A DNA stretch of 5,376 nucleotides from Archangiaceae bacterium (GTDB lineage Bacteria; Myxococcota; Myxococcia; Myxococcales; Myxococcaceae), in NCBI GenBank assembly GCA_023248915.1, contig JAHFDQ010000442.1, positions 1-5,376 of the forward strand, given 5' to 3'. Below, one piece after another: positions 1 to 5,376 of this stretch. The translations under genes and the position numbers were made by a program. The notes beneath the pieces are model-generated. The model worked only from the letters and a program-made list of their open reading frames with translations, had not been told where the DNA came from and did no database searches. Each line of letters begins with the position of its first letter. Positions within the stretch are counted from its first letter, which is position 1.

Positions 1-197
1 CCGACGGTGACCCAGCCCAGGTTGGTGGCCCCTTCGGGCACGTCGGTGGCCGCCTCGAAGTCGTACACCTGGCAGCTCTTGTCGCCGACGTAGACCACCT
101 TGGGCGTCGCCTTCACCAGTGGCTTGATGGGGGTGCGGCACCCGGAGAGCGCGACGAGCGCCCACAGCCCCAGAGTCGCCAGGGCCGCCCGCGTCAC
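1..197 (-). CDS. Putative small lipoprotein, 5' part only (cut by the left edge)
   Basis: An open frame of 65 codons runs from a GTG at 197-195 to the window edge. The product starts MTRAALATLGLWALVALSGC: a short n-region with Arg3, a hydrophobic core at about residues 4-17, and a lipobox LSGC with the lipidated Cys at residue 20. That predicts export and cleavage by signal peptidase II, with anchoring in a membrane. The mature part is Lys/Val-rich, has one further Cys at about residue 42, and ends in a Pro-Glu-Gly-Ala...Leu-Gly pattern near residues 55-62. I do not recognise the family. The GTG overlaps the rpiB stop in a GTGA junction, and a GAGGG ribosome binding site lies at 208-204, six bases upstream, which fixes the start. 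It is therefore probably translated from the same transcript as fabF and rpiB. A role in envelope biology is possible but is only inferred from its location and signal. Confidence 0.72.
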   Translation of the reverse strand, partial: MTRAALATLGLWALVALSGCRTPIKPLVKATPKVVYVGDKSCQVYDFEAATDVPEGATNLGWVTV

Positions 198-633
198 CTT
201 CCGCCCTCGGCGTCGCGAATCTTCTGAACCCGCCGCTCGTGGCGGCCGCCCTCGAACTTGGTGTTCAGGAAGGCTTCCAGCACCACCCGCGCCAGGCCCG
301 GCCCGGTGACGCGCGACCCGATGCACAGGATGTTGGCGTCGTTGTGCGCCCGGCTCATGCGCGCCTCGAACTCGGTGTGGCACAGCGCGGCCCGGACGCC
401 CTTGTACTTGTTGGCGACGATGCTCATGCCGATGCCGGTGCCGCACACCAGCACGCCGAAGTCCACCTTGCCCCCGCTGACCGCGCCGGCCACCTCGGTG
501 GCGAAGTCGGGGTAGTCGACCGCGTCGTTGCTGAAGGTGCCGACGTCGTGGACGGCGAGCTTGCGCAGGTTCAGCACCTCGAGCAGCTCGCGCTTGAGCT
601 CGAAGCCGGCGTGATCAGACGCGACGGCAATCT

Positions 634-637
<4 letters not shown>
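194..637 (-). CDS. rpiB: Ribose-5-phosphate isomerase B (RpiB/LacAB family)
   Basis: RpiB interconverts ribose 5-phosphate and ribulose 5-phosphate in the non-oxidative pentose phosphate pathway, in the cytosol. The 147-residue product is of normal family length. It opens MKIAVASDHAGFELK, with the conserved Asp8-His9 substrate-binding pair. The phosphate/active-site loop CGTGIG begins at Cys65, the position of the catalytic cysteine in E. coli RpiB. SRAHNDAN follows with His98, the ring-opening histidine position, then GSRV, and near the C-terminus EGGRHERR with Arg132 and Arg136. The ATG at 637-635 overlaps the fabF stop codon (ATGA), with a GGGTGA ribosome binding site a few bases upstream inside fabF. 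Its own stop overlaps the next start (GTGA). LacA/LacB galactose-6-phosphate isomerases are relatives, but the motifs and the absence of a lac/tagatose context favour RpiB. Tight coupling to fab genes suggests co-expression with growth, not a shared reaction. Confidence 0.95.
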
Positions 638-1893
<1,256 letters not shown>

Positions 1894-1907
1894 GACCCGC
1901 CGGTCCG

Positions 1908-2150
1908 TTACTTCTTGTGGGTGTTGATGTAGGTGACGGCGTCGCCGACGGTCTTGATGTTCTCGGCTTCCTCGTCGGGAATCTCGACCTCGAACTCCTC
2001 TTCCATCGCCATCACCAGCTCGACGATGTCGAGGCTGTCGGCCCCCAAGTCTTCGATGAACGAGCTCTCGGGCTTGATCTCGTCCTCACCGACACCCAAC
2101 TGGTCGGCGATGATGGACTTGACCTTCAACTCGATTGCACTCGTCGCCAT
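1908..2150 (-). CDS. acpP: Acyl carrier protein
   Basis: AcpP carries growing acyl chains on a 4'-phosphopantetheine arm and is the shared substrate of FabD, FabH, FabG and FabF encoded around it. The 80-residue product is strongly acidic and of standard length. Ser39 in the motif GADSLDIVELVM is the phosphopantetheine attachment site, and the acidic recognition helix II follows (VMAMEEEFEVEIPDEE). Helix IV ends in Lys-Lys. The ATG at 2150-2148 is preceded by a good GGAGG at 2164-2160, nine bases away. The gene sits between fabG (103 bases upstream) and fabF (14 bases downstream), the same order as in E. coli and many proteobacteria. A stand-alone leader and strong ribosome binding site fit the high abundance known for this protein. 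A polyketide or lipid A-dedicated ACP is unlikely given the housekeeping neighbours. Confidence 0.97.
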   Translation of the reverse strand: MATSAIELKVKSIIADQLGVGEDEIKPESSFIEDLGADSLDIVELVMAMEEEFEVEIPDEEAENIKTVGDAVTYINTHKK

Positions 2151-2159
2151 GATTCGAAT

Positions 2160-2164
2160 CCTCC
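2160..2164 (-). promoter_or_regulatory. Ribosome binding site of acpP
   Basis: GGAGG lies nine bases before the acpP ATG. The bases between the two form a perfect 10-base palindrome, GATTCGAATC, at 2151-2160, which overlaps the last G of the site. Together with the fabG and fabD sites it is among the clearest in the window, consistent with strong translation of acpP. Confidence 0.75.
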
Positions 2165-2217
2165 GAGAAACCTGCGTTTGTTGGGGGACGGCTGGCCCCT
2201 TGAAACGGCGCGGCGGC

Positions 2218-2247
2218 GGTATATCCGCTGGCGCTCCGTGAGTCCAA
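2218..2247 (-). promoter_or_regulatory. Candidate internal promoter for acpP
   Basis: In the 103-base fabG-acpP gap (2151-2253), a -35-like TTGGAC (2247-2242) and a -10-like TATACC (2223-2218) are separated by 18 bases. They match the sigma-70 consensus at 3 of 6 and 4 of 6 positions. Transcription would start near 2211 and give a leader of about 60 bases. E. coli is known to transcribe acpP from its own promoter as well as by readthrough. Such partial matches also arise by chance, so this is a suggestion. The rest of the gap shows only a 4-base GGGG/CCCC stem and no terminator with a U-run. Confidence 0.35.
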
Positions 2248-2253
2248 CCCCGG

Positions 2254-3000
2254 TTACATGTACATGCCGCCGTTCACTTTCAACACTTCGCCGGTGATGT
2301 AGGCCGCGGCGTCCGACGCCAGAAAAACCACCGCGGCGGCCACCTCGTCGGGAGTCCCCAACCGCCCCAGCGGCACGGCGGCCAAGAGCGCGGTGCGCGC
2401 CTCGTCCGAGATGCCGGCCGTCATGTCGGTCGAGATGAAGCCAGGAGAGACCGCGTTGACCCGGATGTTGCGAGACGACAGCTCGCGGGCCACCGCCTTG
2501 GTAAACCCGATCAGCCCCGCCTTGGAAGCGGAATAGGCCGCCTGACCGGCGTTGCCCATCTCGCCCACCACCGAGGTGAGGTTGATGATGACGCCGCTCT
2601 TCTGGCGCATCATCGGCCGGGCGATTGCGCGGGTGAGCGCGAAGGCCGACCGCAGGTTGGTGTCGAGGGTGCGGTCCCAGTCTTCGTCCTTGAAGCGCAT
2701 CACCAGCCCGTCCACGGCGACGCCGGCGTTGTTCACCAGCACGTCGATGTGCCCGTGCTGCTTGGCCACGGCCTCGGCGCACTCGGCGCAGGCCTGGGTG
2801 TCGGCCACGTCGAGCCGCATCATCTGGCCCTTGCCGCCCTCGGCCTCGATGGCCTTCAGGGTTTCCTCTGCCGCGGCCTCGTTGCCCACGTAGGTGAAGG
2901 CCACCGTCGCGCCGCGCCGGGCGAAGAGCAGCGCCGAGGCCCGCCCGATGCCGCGCGAGCCGCCGGTGACGAGCACCACCTTGCCGTCGAAGTCCTTCAT
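2254..3000 (-). CDS. fabG: 3-oxoacyl-[acyl-carrier-protein] reductase (FabG)
   Basis: FabG reduces 3-ketoacyl-ACP to (R)-3-hydroxyacyl-ACP with NADPH, the first reduction of each elongation cycle. The 248-residue product is a classical short-chain dehydrogenase of normal length. The Rossmann glycine motif TGGSRGIG lies at residues 12-19, Asp64 in the LDVAD segment, NNAG at 90-93, and the catalytic tetrad is Asn115, Ser143, Tyr156 and Lys160 (YSASK). VSPGFISTDMT and the terminal NGGMYM are typical FabG signatures. The frame stays open upstream through fabD, but the ATG at 3000-2998 is supported by a GAGGAGG site seven bases before it and by the N-terminus MKDFDGKVVLVTGG. The ATG overlaps the fabD stop (ATGA). 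Other short-chain dehydrogenases share the tetrad, but the position between fabD and acpP settles the assignment. Confidence 0.97.
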   Translation of the reverse strand: MKDFDGKVVLVTGGSRGIGRASALLFARRGATVAFTYVGNEAAAEETLKAIEAEGGKGQMMRLDVADTQACAECAEAVAKQHGHIDVLVNNAGVAVDGLVMRFKDEDWDRTLDTNLRSAFALTRAIARPMMRQKSGVIINLTSVVGEMGNAGQAAYSASKAGLIGFTKAVARELSSRNIRVNAVSPGFISTDMTAGISDEARTALLAAVPLGRLGTPDEVAAAVVFLASDAAAYITGEVLKVNGGMYM

Positions 3001-3920
3001 GCCAGCGCCTCCTCGAGGCTCTTCGAGTCCTCGACGTTGCGACAGGTCAGGCCGCGGTCGATGCGCTTCACCATGCCCGAAAGCGCCTGGCCGGGGCCCA
3101 ACTCGACGAAGCGGGTGACGCCCAGCCGGGCGAGCGCCTGCACGCACTCGACCCAGCGGACCGAGGCCGTCACCTGGTCCACCAAGAGCGGCACCACCCG
3201 GGCGGCGTCGGCGTTGGGCCGGGCTTCGACATTCGTCACCACCGGCGGCGACGGCGCGCGGACCTCGAGCCGCGCAAGCACCTCGCGCAGCCGGGGCTTC
3301 ACCGGTTCCATCAAGGCGCAGTGAAAGGGGGCGGACACCGGCAGGGGCAGTACGCGGCGAGCTCCTGCTTCCTTCAGCTTGGCCGAGGCGCGCTCGACCG
3401 CGGTGGCGTGGCCGGCGATGACGGTCTGGGTCGGGTCGTTGTAGTTCGCCGGCTGAAGCACCTGGCCCTCTGCGCACTCGTCGCAGACGGCCTTCACCTT
3501 GTCGGGGGCCAGCCCGATGACGGCGGCCATCGCTCCCACCCCCTCTGGCACGGCTTCCTGCATGAAGGTGCCGCGCGCCCTCACCGAGCGGACCGCGTCG
3601 GGCAGGGCGAGCGCGCCCGCGGCCACCAGCGCCGAGTACTCGCCGAGCGAATGACCCGCGACGAAGTCGGGCGCGGGGCCGCGCTTCCGGAAAACGGCGT
3701 GGGCCGCCACCGACACCGTGAGGATGGCCGGCTGGGTGTTGGCGGTCAGCTTCAGCGCCTCTTCCGGCCCCTCGAAGATGAGCTTCGTCAGCTTCTCGCT
3801 CAGCGCGTCGTCCGCCGCCTCGAAGACGGCGCGGGCCTCAGGGAAGGCGTCGAAGAGCTGCTTGCCCATTCCGACGGTCTGAGCGCCCTGCCCGGGAAAG
3901 ACGTATGCGACCTTCGACAT
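2997..3920 (-). CDS. fabD: Malonyl-CoA:ACP transacylase (FabD)
   Basis: FabD moves the malonyl group from CoA to AcpP, providing the extender for FabH and FabF. The 307-residue product matches the usual 305-315. It opens MSKVAYVFPGQGAQ with Gln11 in the oxyanion-forming GQG motif. The nucleophile Ser91 sits in GHSLGEYSA, Arg116 in VRARG binds the malonyl carboxylate, and His200 in SAPFH is the catalytic base; all correspond to the E. coli Ser92/Arg117/His201 set. The conserved GPG lies near residue 275. An upstream in-frame start at 3965 would run into fabH. The ATG at 3920-3918 is preferred because GGAGGA (3930-3925) lies directly before it and because the family begins at this point. It starts 17 bases after the fabH stop, and its stop overlaps the fabG ATG. 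Confidence 0.96.
   Translation of the reverse strand: MSKVAYVFPGQGAQTVGMGKQLFDAFPEARAVFEAADDALSEKLTKLIFEGPEEALKLTANTQPAILTVSVAAHAVFRKRGPAPDFVAGHSLGEYSALVAAGALALPDAVRSVRARGTFMQEAVPEGVGAMAAVIGLAPDKVKAVCDECAEGQVLQPANYNDPTQTVIAGHATAVERASAKLKEAGARRVLPLPVSAPFHCALMEPVKPRLREVLARLEVRAPSPPVVTNVEARPNADAARVVPLLVDQVTASVRWVECVQALARLGVTRFVELGPGQALSGMVKRIDRGLTCRNVEDSKSLEEALA
3008..3014 (-). promoter_or_regulatory. Ribosome binding site of fabG, inside the fabD 3' end
   Basis: GAGGAGG lies seven bases before the fabG ATG. It also encodes Glu-Glu in the last residues of FabD (SLEEALA), so the site is embedded in coding sequence. It decides the fabG start against the longer open frame upstream. Confidence 0.75.
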
Positions 3921-3924
3921 CGAT

Positions 3925-3930
3925 TCCTCC
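3925..3930 (-). promoter_or_regulatory. Ribosome binding site of fabD
   Basis: GGAGGA lies in the 17-base fabH-fabD gap, four bases before the ATG at 3920. It supports that start over the in-frame alternative at 3965. Its surroundings, GGAGGAATCG, resemble the acpP leader, GGAGGATTCG. Confidence 0.75.
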
Positions 3931-3937
3931 GAAGTTG

Positions 3938-4921
3938 CTACCAGCGAACCACCGCTCCACCCCACGCCAGCCCCGCGCCGATGGCCAGCATCAGTACGAG
4001 GTCGCCGGGGCGTAGCTTGCCCGCCCGGTTAGCCTCGTCCAGCGACATCGGCAAGGACGCCGACGACGTGTTGCCGTATTTCTCGATGTTGAGCCAGCAC
4101 TTCTCGCGCGGAACACCGATGCGCTGCAGCACCGCGTCGATGATGCGGATGTTGGCCTGGTGGGCGATGACGTGGTCCAGCTGTGCTGCGGTCAGCCCGT
4201 TTGCGGCGAGCGCCTCGTGGCTGACGTCGGTCAACGCGCGCACGGCGTACTTGAAGACTTCCTTGCCGTTCATCGCCACCTTGTTCAGCTTCTGGTCGAG
4301 GCCCTCGTGGGTGAGCGGCGTCTTCGAACCGCCGCCGGGAATCCACAGCATGGGGGCGGCGCGGCCGTCGCTGTGGAGGTGCGCCGACAACAGGCCCCGG
4401 TCCGGGTCCGCGCTGGGGCCGAGCACCGCCGCGCCGGCGCCGTCTCCGAAGAGGATGCAGGTGTTGCGGTCTTCCCAGTCGACGATGCGGGTGAGCACCT
4501 CGACGCCCACCACCAGCGCCCGCCGCGCTGTTCCCGAGCGGATGAACTGGTCGGCGATCGAGAGCGCGTAGATTGACCCGGCGCACGCGGCCGAGACGTC
4601 GAAGGCGAAGGCCTTGGTCGCGCCGAGCTTGGCCTGGAGGAAGGCGGCGCACGACGGCATCGGCATGTCGGCCGAGATGGTGCCGACGACGATGAGGTCG
4701 AGCTCGTCGGCGCGGGTGGATGCCAGCTCGAGCGCCGGAAGCGCGGCGGCGAGGGCCAGATCGGAAGCCGCTTCGTCGTCGGCGGCGACGCGTCGCTCGC
4801 GGATGCCTGTGCGCTCGACGATCCACTCGTCGGACGTCTGCACCCGCTTCTCGAGGTCGCGGTTGGTGAGGACCTTCGCGGGCGCGTAGGAACCGGTGCC
4901 TATGATGGAAGTTCGGCTCAC
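3938..4921 (-). CDS. fabH: 3-oxoacyl-[acyl-carrier-protein] synthase III (FabH, KAS III)
   Basis: FabH starts fatty acid synthesis by condensing a short acyl-CoA, usually acetyl-CoA, with malonyl-ACP. The 327-residue product has the family's normal length and N-terminus (IIGTGSYAPAKVLTN). The KAS III triad is complete: Cys113 in SAACAGS, His254 in HQAN, and Asn284 in EKYGNTSSAS. DEWIVERTGI at 31-40 and the C-terminal GAGLAWGG are also characteristic. Primer preference (straight or branched) cannot be read from this sequence. The start is GTG at 4921-4919. An in-frame TAA at 4963-4961 limits any extension, and no convincing ribosome binding site precedes the GTG, so initiation may be weak or leader-dependent. 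It is the first gene of the visible operon: the plsX and rpmF genes that often precede fabH are absent, and a divergent gene begins 273 bases away. Confidence 0.96.
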   Translation of the reverse strand: MSRTSIIGTGSYAPAKVLTNRDLEKRVQTSDEWIVERTGIRERRVAADDEAASDLALAAALPALELASTRADELDLIVVGTISADMPMPSCAAFLQAKLGATKAFAFDVSAACAGSIYALSIADQFIRSGTARRALVVGVEVLTRIVDWEDRNTCILFGDGAGAAVLGPSADPDRGLLSAHLHSDGRAAPMLWIPGGGSKTPLTHEGLDQKLNKVAMNGKEVFKYAVRALTDVSHEALAANGLTAAQLDHVIAHQANIRIIDAVLQRIGVPREKCWLNIEKYGNTSSASLPMSLDEANRAGKLRPGDLVLMLAIGAGLAWGGAVVRW

Positions 4922-4957
4922 GTGCGGATTCGTAGGCGGTCCTGGTCCGGGGCCGGA

Positions 4958-4986
4958 CGTTTAATCGCTGGACCCTCGCCGGACAA
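4958..4986 (-). promoter_or_regulatory. Candidate promoter of the fab operon (upstream of fabH)
   Basis: TTGTCC (4986-4981, 4 of 6 to the -35 consensus) and TAAACG (4963-4958, 3 of 6 to the -10 consensus) are 17 bases apart. They would give a leader of roughly 30 bases before the fabH GTG. A second -35-like TTGTCA (5067-5062, 5 of 6) has no good -10 partner at 16-18 bases. A promoter should exist in this divergent gap because fabH is the first gene on its strand, but its exact place is uncertain. Confidence 0.3.
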
Positions 4987-5119
4987 TCCCGAAACCACGG
5001 GGGAGCGAGGCAGAGCGTCGGTCTCGCCCCAGGTGCGATGCCGACACACCGCTGTACACCCTGACAACTCAACCAATTCACTGCGGATTTTCCCAAGCCG
5101 ATAGGGGAAGGCTGCTTCG

Positions 5120-5139
5120 CATCGATGGTATACTCATCG
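5120..5139. repeat. Small symmetric element over the divergent promoter
   Basis: The 5-mer CATCG or its complement CGATG occurs three times in 20 bases. CATCGATG at 5120-5127 is a perfect 8-base palindrome. CGATG at 5123-5127 also pairs with CATCG at 5135-5139 across seven bases holding the -10 hexamer. The two CATCG copies are 15 bases apart in direct orientation. It could be an operator for a dimeric regulator of the plus-strand gene. Its short arms also allow a chance origin. Confidence 0.35.
5126..5134 (+). promoter_or_regulatory. Extended -10 promoter of the plus-strand lipoprotein gene
   Basis: TGGTATACT contains the extended TGN motif followed by TATACT, a 5 of 6 match to the -10 consensus. 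No good -35 is seen 17 bases upstream (GGAAGG), which is tolerated in extended -10 promoters. Transcription would start near 5141, leaving a leader of about 54 bases before the ATG at 5195. Confidence 0.5.
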
Positions 5140-5194
5140 GCTGAACAGTGGACCGGGCGTGTGGCCGCACGCTCCCCGGCTCTGTGAGGGTGGA

Positions 5195-5376
5195 ATGAAG
5201 ACACTGTCTTTGAGGATGGCGACCTGTGTCGTTGCGCTCGCCTTGGGTGGATTCGGCTGTCAGTGCGGTTCGCCTCCGGCATCGACCGGGGACGAGGACT
5301 CGGGATCGGGCGAGCTCGACGACGGCGGCGGCGGAGGGGGCGGGGGCGCGATTGACGCAGGCAATGACGCCGGTGG
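5195..5376 (+). CDS. Putative lipoprotein with Asp/Gly-rich linker, 5' part only (cut by the right edge)
   Basis: Sixty codons and two bases are visible. The ATG is preceded by GAGGG at 5186-5190. The product begins MKTLSLRMATCVVALALGGF followed by GCQC: Lys2 and Arg7 in the n-region, a hydrophobic core at about residues 9-20, and a probable lipidated Cys22 with a second Cys24. The residues before Cys22 (Gly-Phe-Gly) are a loose lipobox, so Sec export is surer than lipidation. Next comes a low-complexity acidic stretch rich in Asp, Gly, Ser and Glu, with eight consecutive glycines at residues 44-51, then IDAGNDAG. Such Asp/Gly/Ala linkers between a lipid anchor and a surface domain are common in myxobacterial secreted proteins. 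The functional domain lies outside the window, so no role can be given. It is divergent from the fab operon and has its own promoter candidate. Confidence 0.75.
   Translation, partial: MKTLSLRMATCVVALALGGFGCQCGSPPASTGDEDSGSGELDDGGGGGGGGAIDAGNDAG
5324..5347 (+). repeat. Glycine-codon G-rich tract
   Basis: Eight consecutive GGN codons encode Gly44-Gly51 of the plus-strand lipoprotein. The tract has three GGC units, then two runs of five G separated by one C. It is a low-complexity stretch open to slippage, and in single-stranded form might fold into a two-layer G-quadruplex. It is most simply part of a flexible linker. Confidence 0.6.

Noticed and set aside
2184..2199. GGGG/CCCC hairpin in the fabG-acpP gap as a terminator or attenuator
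   Set aside because: The stem is four pairs with an eight-base loop and no U-run, so it is too weak to call.
3001..3477. N-terminal extension of FabG back into fabD
   Set aside because: The extra residues are an Arg/Gly-rich out-of-frame reading of fabD. The GAGGAGG site and family N-terminus place the start at 3000.
3921..3965. Longer FabD starting at 3965
   Set aside because: It would overlap fabH, adds 15 residues unlike FabD, and ignores the ribosome binding site at 3925-3930.
3321..4571. Plus-strand open frame of 416 codons opposite fabD and fabH
   Set aside because: It crosses two real genes and their junction and its composition is that of an antisense shadow.
5090..5109. Hairpin TTCCC / GGGAA as a terminator
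   Set aside because: It has only five base pairs with a ten-base loop and no U-run, and lies between two divergent starts where no terminator is expected.
4029..5282. Minus-strand open frame of 417 codons covering fabH and the divergent gap
   Set aside because: It is out of frame with fabH, very Arg-rich, and runs through the intergenic region and into the opposite lipoprotein gene.

Overview
The window is a compact type II fatty acid synthesis operon on the minus strand, read from high to low coordinates: fabH (4921 to 3938), fabD (3920 to 2997), fabG (3000 to 2254), acpP (2150 to 1908), fabF (1893 to 634), rpiB (637 to 194), then the 5' part of a small lipoprotein gene (197 to the left edge). 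A divergent gene on the plus strand starts at 5195 and runs off the right edge. It encodes a second predicted lipoprotein with an Asp/Gly-rich stretch.

The DNA is very GC-rich, with strong G/C preference at third codon positions, so long spurious open frames lie opposite and out of frame with the real genes. The fabH-fabD-fabG-acpP-fabF-rpiB order, the high GC content and a lipoprotein followed by a low-complexity Asp/Gly/Ala linker fit a myxobacterium (Myxococcota) or a relative. This is inferred from gene order and style, not from a marker gene.

The operon supplies most of the core of fatty acid elongation. FabD loads malonyl groups onto the acyl carrier protein AcpP. FabH condenses acetyl-CoA with malonyl-ACP to start chains, FabF condenses growing acyl-ACP with malonyl-ACP, and FabG reduces the resulting 3-ketoacyl-ACP. 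The dehydratase (FabZ/FabA), the enoyl reductase (FabI type) and acetyl-CoA carboxylase are not here. RpiB, an isomerase of the pentose phosphate pathway, is translationally linked to the end of the fab genes, and a lipoprotein gene is linked to it in turn. All catalytic residues checked in the five fab products and RpiB are present and no gene looks broken.

Control is visible at the translational level. Three junctions are 4-base stop/start overlaps (fabD/fabG, fabF/rpiB, rpiB/lipoprotein). acpP stands apart behind a 103-base gap with a strong ribosome binding site and a possible promoter of its own, as suits a product needed in large amounts. The 273-base divergent intergenic region (4922-5194) holds a good extended -10 promoter for the plus-strand lipoprotein gene and a weaker candidate for fabH. 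I see no RNA genes, insertion sequences, CRISPR arrays or phage genes, and no previously undescribed system. The least explained parts are the two lipoprotein genes at the edges and the small symmetric element over the divergent promoter.
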